DNA of 64,000 bases from Pichia kudriavzevii (Eukaryota; Ascomycota; Pichiomycetes; Pichiales; Pichiaceae): assembly GCF_003054445.1 (NCBI RefSeq), contig NC_042508.1, positions 2,356,001 to 2,420,000 of the forward strand. The letters run 5' to 3'. Below the pieces are notes generated by a model that ran no database searches, was not told where the DNA came from, and worked only from the letters and a program-made list of their open reading frames with translations. A program made the position numbers and the translations under genes. This document shows positions 9,714 to 19,769 of this stretch, piece after piece. Position 1 is the stretch's first letter. Each line of letters opens with the position of its first letter.

Positions 9714-9980
9714 TATCACGCAATTGGATGTGCCATTGTCTAAACTAATCGGAGAGTATGACACGGTGATAAACGTGGTAGCAATATCAATTTATTAGTT
9801 ATTCCAACTTTAATCGTTCTCTGATTTTCTTCTCCTCCCTTCTCCCTTAGAGCCCCATTCTGCCGCGTGCGGCTATTTCTTGTTCCCTCTTAAGCCCTGT
9901 TCTCATACATTTGCTTCGCAATAAAAGAGAATGTGCGGCTCGCCCCTGAGATGCCTCCCAAGTAAATTAACCCAATTCCG

Positions 9981-9995
9981 CACGTGGTCCACGTG
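9981..9995. promoter_or_regulatory. Two CACGTG boxes, probable Pho4 sites
   Basis: CACGTG at 9981-9986 and again at 9990-9995, followed at once by a G run, so that one strand reads CACGTGGG, a form preferred by yeast Pho4. They lie about 480-495 bp upstream of the ATG of the phosphate transporter copy B. Pho4 binding to such boxes is the known switch for PHO84 in yeasts; Cbf1 recognises the same core, so occupancy could be shared. Confidence 0.6.
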
Positions 9996-10070
9996 GGGGG
10001 GGGGAGGGGGGTTCTATAATTTTAACTAGTTGGCAAATTAGTTCGCGGCTCAGCTGTCGATTAGGAGGGA

Positions 10071-10076
10071 CACGTG
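10071..10076. promoter_or_regulatory. Third CACGTG box, probable Pho4 site
   Basis: CACGTG followed by GG, 570 bp upstream of the phosphate transporter copy B ATG and 766 bp from the UBR1 ATG. With the pair at 9981-9995 this makes three boxes within 96 bp, a cluster unlikely by chance. Confidence 0.55.
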
Positions 10077-10841
10077 GGCTTTAGAGAGACCCTGTCTTGC
10101 CCTCCTTAACTGCATATCTATATATTGGAGAAGGTTCACCCTTTCTCATATCTATTACAAGGGGATCAATGGATACTTCATTTGGATTGGCAAAGCCAAA
10201 TAAAATGTCATGAGTTTGATTTATGTAGATCAGAATAGCAAAATTTGCCCTTCTTGTGTGAGTGTCTGAAAAAGCGTAGTATGAGTAGAATATATGCTAA
10301 AACGTGTTCACTAATAAAATACCTGTCTATTTTAACGTTTAAATGATTGACTAATTTATTTAGAGAATTAAACTTTGCTGCGCATCGCACATCAATATAT
10401 ATAAACTCCGAGGCTAAAATGAGGGAAAAAAACGTTTATTCCTTTTCCATAGCAGCGAAAAAGGAAATTGCAATTAAAAGTGGTAAAAGGAGAGAAGAGG
10501 AAAGGAAAGGAGAGAAACAAAGAGCCAAAAGGATAAAAAAGAGCTCCAAGCCGCCTCCGGTTCTATGTGGAGGAAATCGAGTGGGCGGGAACATGGGAAA
10601 AGCGAAAAGGAGGTTGTTGTAATTGCTGTCTCGGTCTTCACTTTATTTTTATTTTTTATTTGCGAGATCAACGACGCGTCGCCGGACTTTGATTTTTTTT
10701 TTTTCCCATTTTGAATGTTTTTAGTAGTTTTGCGCCACTATGGAAGACGATTCATTGAAGGTATATAGGGACATTTCTTCATCATATAATACATTAACAA
10801 AAGAATAACCCCTAATATCGTCTACTAGGCCACAAATTTCA

Positions 10842-13800
10842 ATGGTAGACTCCATTGATGATTATAAAAACACCCGAGTGGCCAAGAATTTGGTTAATCA
10901 GCTGGTCAGAATCCCAACGATAAAATATTTCGAACATTTATTAGAACCTTTACTCTTCAGATCTTTATATTGCGCATTATCTGTTGATGGTAAATACTAT
11001 GATTACTTCCTACCTTTGGGCATGTTCTCTCTTCCTACAGGATACGATTTAGTTAATGATCACCGTCATGCGAAAAATTTCTTTCTAGACCAAGAAAATA
11101 TCAAGATTAATTCCCACTTAGGCCATATCTGTGCTGCTTCAATACCTATAGGTAAACCCGTCTACAACTGTTTCGACTGCGGTGTCGATCCCACTTGCTG
11201 TCTATGTGAAGACTGTTTTAATAAGGAAGAGCATTCAGACCATAATGTCAGCGTGCATAGGTCAAGTGGTGATGCCATTTGCGATTGTGGTGATGTATCC
11301 TCTTGGAAAGTGGATTTGAGGTGTAAAGCTAATGCCAAAGAGGAAATCTTAAGGAAATCTTTACCGAGCGATTTGCCGGCAGATTTTAAATATAATATTA
11401 AAATTATAGTGAGAGTCTTATTTGATTTCATATTAGATGTTCATTCGATAAATTACTCGGCTCTGCCTAATGTTCACGATTCGATATTGGATACTGTATC
11501 GAAATTAGAAATTTTACCCAAATTTGACGATGCCTATAACCATTTCAAAAAGCCCTACCTTGACAGTTCCAGCTCTCTATCGGCAGATGATATTGTTACT
11601 GGAGATTTATTAGAGTATTATTATCTTATTGTTTGGAATGATGAATTTCATAACTTTGATGAAGCAATCAGTTTCTTGTCTTCTGCTTATGTTCAAACTT
11701 CTGATACAGAATCTGATGACCATCCTTTCTACCAAATGTCTTATGATGGAAAACCTGATTTCGAAATCGACGGTGATCGCGTCGCCAATATGGCCAAAAC
11801 GATAGACGCAATGGGGTTTATAGCTTATGCTAGATCGAAAGATTTGAACACAATAAAATCGAAAACTAATAAGTTTGATCAGGTCAATAGAATAGTCTTT
11901 GGGGAAACACCGAAAGACCAGTTGAGGTACTCTATCTTGAATGGTAGGCAATATGCAAATTTGGTTTTATCAACTTCAGCTATCAACTGGTTTGACGTGA
12001 TTTTAAAGAACAAAAACATAATATTGACGGATTTCATCAAGCAGGAAATTTCGAGTGTTTTGTTTGAAAGGGCCAATTTGCATCTTACCCAAGTTCCTTA
12101 CTTGGGTCTATGGGCTACCAACTTTACAACTAATCACAAATTGGAAATTCCACTGTATGAAGAAACCATTGATAGGAAAAGTATACCACTAGAAAAGTTA
12201 GGTGTTAAAATTACTAGTGTTAAAGATAGGGATATTGACGGTAAACGCCATGAAGACAACGATAGTAGTAATAGCAGCGTTAGTAGTAGCGAAAGCTTCG
12301 ATAGCAAGGCAGATTCAATAGATAGCTACCATCCAGTGAATTATTACGACAAAGGCACAAGATTACAATACTTGATATTTTTTGAAATGAGGTTCCCAAA
12401 ACGTATGCGGAAACTTTTAAAGAAAACTATTATTCCCACTATTACCAATTCTGTTGAGTCAAGGTATACTTTTGCTGAACAAGTTACTACTTTGTTACCC
12501 ACTTTTGAATTTAACACTGCATTTTATGATAGAGAATGGCAGTTGAGTCTTTTGGAAACTTTCAGATTGCAGGTCTATCATGATCCAAATTTAGGTACAC
12601 AACTATTGGAGAATGGTCTATTAGAAAACGTGATCGATAGTTTGATCCGTATTTTCTCATGTGTTTCAATCAAAAACAATAAGTTCTACGCGGGTAATAA
12701 AACAACAGACTGGAAGTATTATAGATCTTTTAAAGTTCTAACACAAACATTTGATGGTTTACATACAATCCTAAATTTCATTCACCAAGGTAACGATAGA
12801 ATTTTCAACAATAATTGGATTGTTAAGCTTTTGCGTATATTTACAGCATTTGACAATATTTTCACAATTGTCAGAGAGACTGATCAACATATTGAGTTTT
12901 TTAATCAAAGGGAATGTTCCATCACGCATTCTCAAAGCTATACCCTGTATAGAATTGCTGAACATTTAGGTAACATTGTTTCAGGCATAGCTGGTAAAAA
13001 TGAAAATGTTGAAAGATCCATTATTTTACTATCTTCATATCTGAAGAATCAGCCGGTAAAGTTGGAAAACGGCATTGTAAAGTATGATATCACAAAAGAT
13101 GGAGCTACTGTAATTCATCCAATCGGCTCATTATTGGCAGACTTGTCCAAATCTTACAAGGCATTTGAATCGGAATTGTTGAATTACTCGGTTGGCACAA
13201 TTACGTATAATGAGGGCAAATATGATTATGAGATTGATTTCAATCAAACAACGCCTTTTTTGATTGTAGCTGATACTATGGTAAGATCATGGACTTTTCA
13301 ATCTCAAATTAGTTCCAATTTTTGGGTGAGAAATGGTGGATATATAGAGTACGCAAAATCATATTTTGAGCATTACTTTCCGGAAAATATCTTATTTATC
13401 ATGCAACAGGCAATTTTGTTGGATCAATTACCATTGGATGATGTCATTGATAGATTCATGTTAAGTGGTTGCATTCATGGTAGTCTTGATTTTACTCAAA
13501 CTATTTATGAGGAAAAGATTTCGATCATTTTAGACGAATTTGCTCAATTAATGTACTACATTCTGACATTCAGAGTATTTTACGATTCACAGATGGACCA
13601 TGAAGGAATTTCCCGTTATTTTGAGGAATACAAGTTATCGTACGTACTGGCGTCGTCTCCCAAGAAATTCTCAGAAATCGAACAGTTTGCCAGAGATGAT
13701 TATTTTGACGAAACAATGGAGAAGATCACCAACTATGTTCCTCCAGCTTCACTTAATGACTATGGTAGATATGAATTAAAGTCTGAATATTTACATAGAT

Positions 13801-16800
13801 TCGATCCGTATCTATTTTCTCCAGAGAAAACGGGTGAATCTGAAATTGAGGAGTCGATTTTGAAAAACATATCGAACGTGAAGAATAAAAAAGTTGATGA
13901 TGTTGTGCTTATCCCATATCTCTATCCCCTAAGAGAAGAAGATTTGAAAAATTTTAAAAAAATAGGTGACTACATGAGAAGTAAAGAATTTGCAAAAATT
14001 CTATATAAAATCCTAAGGTTTGCTGTATCTTCTGATTATGATACTCATCTGAATATGGTTTTACAACTAATACATGCTATAGTAATGGATTCTGAGCTTT
14101 ATTATGGGGATTCTAAAAGTCTTCAGAATTTCATTGAAATCCCAATTTGTAATATGCTACTTTCAGCTGCTGAAAAGTCAGATGTTCCCAAATATATTAC
14201 CAAAAAGGCATCAACGATCTTAGAAATTATGTTATTGAAGAATGATGATGTATTAACTTCACTTGTGGATTGCTTTGGTGAAGCACACATTGAAGAATAT
14301 AAAAAATCAAAACAAGGTAAGAACTTAGAAACTAAGATGGAGAGGAAAAGAAGGTTAGCTTTGAAACGTCAGAAGAAGATTTTACAAAAGATGCAAAAAC
14401 AGCAAACAAATTTTATGAGCAATAACGAATCTTATTTTCAAGACGAATGCAAAACTGCAAAATCAGGGAACCATGAAAATGTGACTGATAACGAGAACTT
14501 ATTTCAACAAGAGATAAGAACTTGTGTTCTCTGTAAAAATCCTGAGAATGATGAAGACCTTTTTGGTTTGCCTGGCTTTCTTTCCACGAGCTCTATTTTC
14601 TGGACCATACCTACAATATCAAACGATACAAGTGGTTTTATGATATCCGAATTTGAAAATAAAAACAAAGGTGACCTAGGTGATGGAAGTAATAAAAAGA
14701 GTAATAATAATAACAACATGAATGGAAACCAAAAAGAATCATGCTGTACGAGGGAGAAGATTGTTGCCACTGGGTGCCCCCATGGAATGCACCTCAATTG
14801 TTTTAAAACCATGCTATCAAAGAAAGGTATGAGTAGTAAGGATTACTTATGTCCTCTTTGCAAAGGTAAATCAAATATCTTTATTCCAGCACATAAGTCC
14901 AAGGAATTTGAAATTGATCCAGATTTGAATCATAAACTTAACTTCACATACAATGATATTTTTAGCGCTAACGGTAAAAAGAATATTGCTTATTTTTCTC
15001 AACAATTCTTTGGCCAATTTGCTTCAAGTTTGGAAACTCCAAATGCAACTACACTGAAATTAATCGATTCTTTCAAAACTGTAAGATCAACTCACAATGA
15101 ACTTCTAGATAGATATTCAATTCGGCCCGAGCACTGGAAAGTAACAACAGATATAAGTAAGTTTAATTTTATTTCAGAATTCAATACATTATCCATAATT
15201 GGTTCTACTTTAGAAATGTATGAAATATCAAGTAGGAAAGAAGATCAAATTTCATTACCGGAAATCGCTCTATCTACGTTAAGATCACTTTTACAACAAA
15301 TTATATTCACCCATCACATTAACCCAGGAACAACAGACTTAGGTAGAGAATATTATGAATTTTTGCTCAACAATCCTAATGTAGGTTTTGTTGAACAAAC
15401 TTTGCTACTGTATTTTAAGACTGATATTGATCTCTTAAGTTGCATGAAGATTTCAATTGTTAAGAGAATGATTTTAACAGCTATCTCGCTTTTCCAAAGA
15501 TATGAAATCGATCCTAGAAACGTTATTTTTGAATCTATTTTGGATGCTAATATTAGTCAAGATTTTGTTACTACAAAATTATGCGAAGAATTAATAGAGA
15601 TTGTTATTCAAGAGGAACTAATAGATCCTAATTCTCTTGGAAATTCTCCATTAATTTCAAGAGTTTTGTACAAAGTCATGGTTACCAATTTTGGAATTTT
15701 CCATAGGCAAATCAAATACATCTCAATATTTATGAATTTAATTACGAAAGATGAAATAGAAATTGGATCTTTCAATCAGTTTGTTCAAGAAATGTTTAAG
15801 GATGCAAGCAAAGAGAATAAAATGCTTCGCATTGTTATTAAAGGATTAAGAAATACCCGTGCAATGACTTCTCAGTTCGCGTCAAATAAGATGCACAAGA
15901 GAGGATGTAAGGTTAACATGATTGAATATCCAAAACCAGTTCATTTTATCCACTTGCCCGAAAAATTAAAAGACTTGGCGCTTGAAGCTTCTCAAAAGAA
16001 AACCAAGGTTTTAATTGAAGAAGAGGAAGAAAATTATGATTATTGGGAAGAACCTAAATATAAGCATATCAAAACTCCGCATATATGCTTACATTGCGGT
16101 AAATGGTTGACTACTGTATCTAAGCACAATAGGGAATGTCAACTAAGTGGTTACTCGACCATGATTTTTTCACCTGAGAAAAACCATATAACACTGCATT
16201 TTAGTGAATATGTTACTGATAATGTATTTCATGTTGAATCACCATACTTGAATAAGCATGGAGAACCCTCTAAAGGTATTGTAGGATTCGGTGATGCCGG
16301 AACTTTGGACCTTGCAAGATATAAGCACATACAAAACATGTGGTATGGCCAGTTTATGATTATTGAAGTTTTGAGAAACGATACAAAATCCCTAGTTGAT
16401 GGTGTTTTTGCGTTCTCTATTCCAGGTATATCAGAAGACGACAGCTTTAGGAGAGAAAGATTTTCATTTGCTAGTTACCTAGGTTTGAATATTCGTGGAA
16501 ATAGTGATAATGAAGAATTATCCGATGAAGAAAGTGACCTGAATTCTGACTTGGAAGAAGGTAATCAAAGAGGTCCTACAGATATCCAAGAACTTATCAA
16601 TAGAATACGTGAAGGTCGTGATCATATGGGTGGTGAAGAAAGAGACAATATTGCTGGATTTTTAAACGCATTTGTTCATGGAACCTTGATGGGTCGAACT
16701 ATTAATAATACAGCCGGTAACGCTAATATAGGAACAGAAGGCGATTTTTTTATTAGGGAAGATGGTGCCCCGCTAGAACTTGTTTTTGATGGTGATGTTG

Positions 16801-17162
16801 ATGAACATGATGACGATGATGAAAACGATGATGACTATCAATTTGAAGGAAACATTGATAGCGAGAACTCTAACGACCATGACATTGATGAAAATAGATC
16901 AGATTCCATTCAAGATGTCAGAAGCACTGATGATGGGCATGTTGAATTAGCCGGATATGACGAAGATGCATTACGGTATCCTAATGGTGCTGTAACTCAT
17001 CATCTCAACCCTCTAAGAGATTTTTTCAACGGACAGGGAAATGATGATGATGAAAGAGATGACGATGACGAAGATTACATTCATGAAGACGAAGATGCCA
17101 GTGATGACGAAATGGATTCTAATGATGAATACCATTCATTCGATGAAATGGACATTGATTAG
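10842..17162 (+). CDS. UBR1: UBR1-type N-recognin E3 ubiquitin ligase
   Basis: A 2106-residue protein. A UBR box spans about residues 92-165 with its zinc cysteines and histidines, the DPTC segment and the CDCGD segment; these carry the aspartates and threonine that bind N-terminal basic residues in known UBR boxes. The usual Val of DPTCVLC is Cys here. A RING-H2 region runs from about 1228 (CVLC) to 1337 (CPLC), stretched by an Asn/Ser/Lys-rich insert. A CLHCGKWL zinc segment near 1750 belongs to the C-terminal cap. The last ~120 residues are strongly acidic (Asp/Glu runs). With the Rad6 E2 the family marks N-degron substrates for the proteasome. Yeasts have UBR1 and its paralogue UBR2; intact N-degron-binding residues favour UBR1. 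Length is close to yeast Ubr1 (1950). Confidence 0.82.
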   Translation: MVDSIDDYKNTRVAKNLVNQLVRIPTIKYFEHLLEPLLFRSLYCALSVDGKYYDYFLPLGMFSLPTGYDLVNDHRHAKNFFLDQENIKINSHLGHICAASIPIGKPVYNCFDCGVDPTCCLCEDCFNKEEHSDHNVSVHRSSGDAICDCGDVSSWKVDLRCKANAKEEILRKSLPSDLPADFKYNIKIIVRVLFDFILDVHSINYSALPNVHDSILDTVSKLEILPKFDDAYNHFKKPYLDSSSSLSADDIVTGDLLEYYYLIVWNDEFHNFDEAISFLSSAYVQTSDTESDDHPFYQMSYDGKPDFEIDGDRVANMAKTIDAMGFIAYARSKDLNTIKSKTNKFDQVNRIVFGETPKDQLRYSILNGRQYANLVLSTSAINWFDVILKNKNIILTDFIKQEISSVLFERANLHLTQVPYLGLWATNFTTNHKLEIPLYEETIDRKSIPLEKLGVKITSVKDRDIDGKRHEDNDSSNSSVSSSESFDSKADSIDSYHPVNYYDKGTRLQYLIFFEMRFPKRMRKLLKKTIIPTITNSVESRYTFAEQVTTLLPTFEFNTAFYDREWQLSLLETFRLQVYHDPNLGTQLLENGLLENVIDSLIRIFSCVSIKNNKFYAGNKTTDWKYYRSFKVLTQTFDGLHTILNFIHQGNDRIFNNNWIVKLLRIFTAFDNIFTIVRETDQHIEFFNQRECSITHSQSYTLYRIAEHLGNIVSGIAGKNENVERSIILLSSYLKNQPVKLENGIVKYDITKDGATVIHPIGSLLADLSKSYKAFESELLNYSVGTITYNEGKYDYEIDFNQTTPFLIVADTMVRSWTFQSQISSNFWVRNGGYIEYAKSYFEHYFPENILFIMQQAILLDQLPLDDVIDRFMLSGCIHGSLDFTQTIYEEKISIILDEFAQLMYYILTFRVFYDSQMDHEGISRYFEEYKLSYVLASSPKKFSEIEQFARDDYFDETMEKITNYVPPASLNDYGRYELKSEYLHRFDPYLFSPEKTGESEIEESILKNISNVKNKKVDDVVLIPYLYPLREEDLKNFKKIGDYMRSKEFAKILYKILRFAVSSDYDTHLNMVLQLIHAIVMDSELYYGDSKSLQNFIEIPICNMLLSAAEKSDVPKYITKKASTILEIMLLKNDDVLTSLVDCFGEAHIEEYKKSKQGKNLETKMERKRRLALKRQKKILQKMQKQQTNFMSNNESYFQDECKTAKSGNHENVTDNENLFQQEIRTCVLCKNPENDEDLFGLPGFLSTSSIFWTIPTISNDTSGFMISEFENKNKGDLGDGSNKKSNNNNNMNGNQKESCCTREKIVATGCPHGMHLNCFKTMLSKKGMSSKDYLCPLCKGKSNIFIPAHKSKEFEIDPDLNHKLNFTYNDIFSANGKKNIAYFSQQFFGQFASSLETPNATTLKLIDSFKTVRSTHNELLDRYSIRPEHWKVTTDISKFNFISEFNTLSIIGSTLEMYEISSRKEDQISLPEIALSTLRSLLQQIIFTHHINPGTTDLGREYYEFLLNNPNVGFVEQTLLLYFKTDIDLLSCMKISIVKRMILTAISLFQRYEIDPRNVIFESILDANISQDFVTTKLCEELIEIVIQEELIDPNSLGNSPLISRVLYKVMVTNFGIFHRQIKYISIFMNLITKDEIEIGSFNQFVQEMFKDASKENKMLRIVIKGLRNTRAMTSQFASNKMHKRGCKVNMIEYPKPVHFIHLPEKLKDLALEASQKKTKVLIEEEEENYDYWEEPKYKHIKTPHICLHCGKWLTTVSKHNRECQLSGYSTMIFSPEKNHITLHFSEYVTDNVFHVESPYLNKHGEPSKGIVGFGDAGTLDLARYKHIQNMWYGQFMIIEVLRNDTKSLVDGVFAFSIPGISEDDSFRRERFSFASYLGLNIRGNSDNEELSDEESDLNSDLEEGNQRGPTDIQELINRIREGRDHMGGEERDNIAGFLNAFVHGTLMGRTINNTAGNANIGTEGDFFIREDGAPLELVFDGDVDEHDDDDENDDDYQFEGNIDSENSNDHDIDENRSDSIQDVRSTDDGHVELAGYDEDALRYPNGAVTHHLNPLRDFFNGQGNDDDERDDDDEDYIHEDEDASDDEMDSNDEYHSFDEMDID

Positions 17163-17742
17163 TTCTGTAGTATCTTTTTTTTTTTTTTCTTATGTATACT
17201 ACTGTGTTACACTTTTTATATTTTGACAATTAACGCTCTTCATTCATATATTCATAATTTCTATGTTTTGATTTATTGAAAACTAAAAATTGGATCATTA
17301 GCTCATCGAACAGAAATAGATTCAAAGCAAAATAATTTTACAATTGGAGTAGTGCTGATATTTTTGAATTTTTAGAGGATATACTTAAAACATTGTGTAA
17401 ACATTTTATTGGTCTTGATTGCTTCTAACTTATAATTTATAGGCTAGATGATACTCTATGAACATGAAAAAATGAAAGGAATAGTGCAGTGACCATGGAT
17501 GACTCCTTAACAACCTTTATTATTCATTTCGTGTCAGTTCCTATTCACCCCGCATACCAAAACACAACGTTTAGTTTTGTCGCATGTGTAGCGTTTTTTG
17601 TAGCCAATCAGAGGGCGGGAAATGTATACAAAACTCGCTGGCGAGAATATGAGAGGTTCATATTTAACATTGAGAAGAACATGCTTAACAAGTTCTCTGA
17701 AGATAAGACCTATTACGGGTAAACATAGACTATATAACCACA
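17163..17742. other. Intergenic UBR1-QCR9, CCAAT promoter, no gene
   Basis: 580 bp between the UBR1 stop and QCR9. A 74-codon frame from the ATG at 17494 ends just before QCR9 but has no family likeness and overlaps the QCR9 promoter, so I do not call it. The rest is AT-rich. A TATATAA element at 17731-17737 is within 15 bp of the QCR9 ATG, so it is leader rather than a TATA box. Confidence 0.6.
17604..17608 (+). promoter_or_regulatory. CCAAT box upstream of QCR9 (HAP complex type)
   Basis: CCAATCA at 17604-17610, about 135 bp before the QCR9 ATG. The reverse complement TGATTGG fits the TNATTGG form bound by the HAP2/3/4/5 complex, the known activator of yeast respiratory-chain genes. Only one box is visible. 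Confidence 0.45.
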
Positions 17743-17949
17743 ATGTACTCTACCATTTTTAACACAATTTTTAAGAGAAACTCAACTTACGTTGCTTCCA
17801 TTTTTGCAGGTGCTTTCTTGTTCCAAGTTGGCCTTGATGAAGCTGTCACCAGATGGTACGAAGCAAGAAACAAGGGTAAGCTTTGGGCTGACTTAAAGCC
17901 AAAGGTCCTAGCTGGTTTTGAGTCTGCAGAAGATGAAGATGATGAATAA
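17743..17949 (+). CDS. QCR9: Cytochrome bc1 complex subunit 9
   Basis: A 68-residue protein with the layout of yeast Qcr9: a short N-terminus (TIFKRN), one membrane segment with IFAGAFLFQ, then WYEARNKGKLW and an acidic end (EDEDDE). The conserved FKRN, IFAGAF and NKGKLW blocks make the call secure. Subunit 9 is a single-pass inner-membrane subunit of complex III next to cytochrome c1 and the Rieske protein. In S. cerevisiae the gene has an intron close to its start; here a complete frame opens directly with ATG and I see no GTATGT/TACTAAC pair upstream. Confidence 0.95.
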   Translation: MYSTIFNTIFKRNSTYVASIFAGAFLFQVGLDEAVTRWYEARNKGKLWADLKPKVLAGFESAEDEDDE

Positions 17950-18319
17950 ATCAATTAATCACTTGAATAATCTTCTATCTTAAACACCTAACAAGCAACG
18001 CCTCTAAAATCGACTAACTTTTTTAAAATATCGAAACAATCCAATAAGATGTCAATAGTTAGATTTCATGAAAAGTTTCAATTATTGCAGTCTTCTATTT
18101 ATTTATTCTTATATCATGTTTAATTCCTTTTATACAAAATCATTTCATTCTAAGCCAAAAGTGAGATTTTTTCTTTGGAGATTAGAAGGGGACGCAGATA
18201 CATTCAATGCCAATGATTCAGAGTTTTAGGGGTTCAATGGTAAAATGCATAAGGAATAGGTTCTCTGTAATTGAACTATAAAGCAAAAATACAATGAATA
18301 TACACATCTATAGAAATAA
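17950..18319. other. Convergent 3' flanks of QCR9 and HGH1
   Basis: 370 bp of AT-rich sequence between two convergent stops. It holds terminators only; no frame, RNA motif or repeat stands out. Confidence 0.6.
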
Positions 18320-19495
18320 CTAGCAGACAACGACCATACCTTCAGCATCATCGTCATCATCATCATCAGATTTATCCTTCATCTCGACATCACTTTCAAC
18401 ACCTTCAACTTTTTCTAATATATCCTTGATTTCTTCTATTTCTTCAGCATCACCTTTTTGTTCTCCCTCATCTCTCTTCAGCATCTGAACTAAACGATCA
18501 CACAATTCAGTAATGGTTTCATCCTTTGTTTCCTTGTGTAATTCCCTTACCAATGGGTACACACTTTTGCTTCTTAGGAAATCTCTTCCCTTTCTTGTAG
18601 AACAAAGTAATAACAAACTCTCCAAATGCACAGCAATGATTTCCTTTACAGTTTCCACCTGCTTGTTGTCATCAAGGAATTGAAGTTCATCTGGTAGCTC
18701 CATGATTTCATCATCATCCAAGCCCTTATTCCCAGGAAGAGCTATAGGGCCTAACAAGTATACCAGCAAATTGACTGGTTCATTCAAAAAAATTTCATGC
18801 TTTTCAATATCAAATAGTGAGTTTTTGATTGTTGAGGCAACCCCTTCTCTTCTGACTTTGGCGTCCCATTTTTCTGTGAACACTAGAATCTTGGTTAGTG
18901 GGATTATACCATCATACTCTTGTTCAGTAACAAAATAATCACGGCCTTGCTTGAATCTAGATATATCCGCAAAAAAGTAGGAGAGATAATCATAACATGC
19001 ATATTTGTTGATTTTTCTTTCGTATCCTTTGACAAACATGTCCATTAAACAATCCATAGCTTTGGTACTCTTAAAGATGGCCTTTTGACTTTCGGCAATC
19101 TTTATATTCATGTTGAAGACTTCTAAAATGTTATCAGTTTTAGCTAGGTTTGCTAGTAAAATACACATTAAATCACCATTAAGATTGGTTGGAGATGGTA
19201 AGCTTTCAATTAAGCTTTTCAAAAATTCCCTATCTTTCGATATAAGTTGACGGAGCTCTACATCGTCACAGAGATTAACCAAAATAGTTAACGCTTCATT
19301 GACAGTTTTCCCCTTCTTTTCTCCACACAGCTTGATTAGATCTGGGATGGCCCTACAATTGTCATACTTGAAAATAGCCTGTTGATTGTTAGCTCCTCCA
19401 GGCGAATATTGGACTAAATGCTGAAGTGCAATCTCTCTCACATTGAGAGAATCATCATGCAAAAATCCAACAAGTTCTTGCAATTCTGTTGGCAT
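18320..19495 (-). CDS. HGH1: HGH1, eEF2-folding armadillo-repeat adaptor
   Basis: A 391-residue protein matching yeast Hgh1 (394). It opens MPTELQELVGFLHDDSLNVRE and continues as armadillo/HEAT-like helical repeats, with the family segments ISRFKQGRDYF (about residue 180), NSLFDIEKHE, LLPLLGP-like VYLLGPIALPG (about 250-260), and CSTRKGRDFLRSK (about 305). The tail is acidic (a run of Asp before VVVC). Hgh1 is a cytosolic chaperone adaptor that brings unfolded elongation factor 2 to TRiC and Hsp90. I start at the ATG at 19495; the frame is open for five more codons upstream but has no earlier ATG. The neighbour on the same strand is TFG1; no functional link is evident. Confidence 0.92.
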   Translation of the reverse strand: MPTELQELVGFLHDDSLNVREIALQHLVQYSPGGANNQQAIFKYDNCRAIPDLIKLCGEKKGKTVNEALTILVNLCDDVELRQLISKDREFLKSLIESLPSPTNLNGDLMCILLANLAKTDNILEVFNMNIKIAESQKAIFKSTKAMDCLMDMFVKGYERKINKYACYDYLSYFFADISRFKQGRDYFVTEQEYDGIIPLTKILVFTEKWDAKVRREGVASTIKNSLFDIEKHEIFLNEPVNLLVYLLGPIALPGNKGLDDDEIMELPDELQFLDDNKQVETVKEIIAVHLESLLLLCSTRKGRDFLRSKSVYPLVRELHKETKDETITELCDRLVQMLKRDEGEQKGDAEEIEEIKDILEKVEGVESDVEMKDKSDDDDDDDAEGMVVVC

Positions 19496-19769
19496 TTCTA
19501 TGGGGTTCAAATGGTATTTGCTGGTTGAATAGGGCCTTCATATAGCAATAGCAACACAGAACTACACCATATATTTTTCAGATAATTTTTTTTTCTAGAA
19601 AGTTTTGGAATTTCGCATTTTTTTTATATATCTTTGCTGGGTGTTTCCATGATTCCAAAGTACGAGGTGTGCAGCAAATATGGCCGAAAAAGTCCAAGAA
19701 AGAGATAACTACTTATATTATACATAAAATCAAAGGAGAATAAAAAGCAATCGATTCATGGCATGTAAC

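Larger units (their letters stand above)
9502..10841. other. Long divergent promoter region, PHO84 copy B / UBR1
   Basis: 1340 bp between divergently transcribed copy B and UBR1. It contains a 16-bp tandem repeat (9671-9713), three CACGTG boxes, a G-rich run at 9994-10012, and several GCGGCT-containing elements (9867, 9936, 10045). A TATA-like element at about 10118-10127 faces the + strand. Short frames here (for example 10347-10622) have poor composition and no recognisable features. I call no gene. The length, about four times the local average gap, fits a heavily regulated promoter. Confidence 0.65.

Noticed and set aside
9502-9723. 74-codon N-terminal extension of PHO84 copy B
   Set aside because: No in-frame ATG, and the conserved N-terminus begins right after the ATG at 9501.
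10347-10622. 91-codon frame upstream of UBR1
   Set aside because: Lys/Arg/Glu-rich low-complexity translation of purine-rich promoter DNA; no likeness to a protein family.
17214-17224. Exact 11-base match to the S. cerevisiae ARS consensus (TTTTATATTTT)
   Set aside because: AT-rich intergenic DNA gives such matches by chance, and origin consensus differs in other yeasts, so it is not evidence of an origin.
17494-17722. 75-codon frame just upstream of QCR9
   Set aside because: It overlaps the CCAAT promoter, lacks a family likeness, and QCR9 has its own good ATG. I also tested it as a QCR9 first exon but saw no GTATGT/TACTAAC pair.
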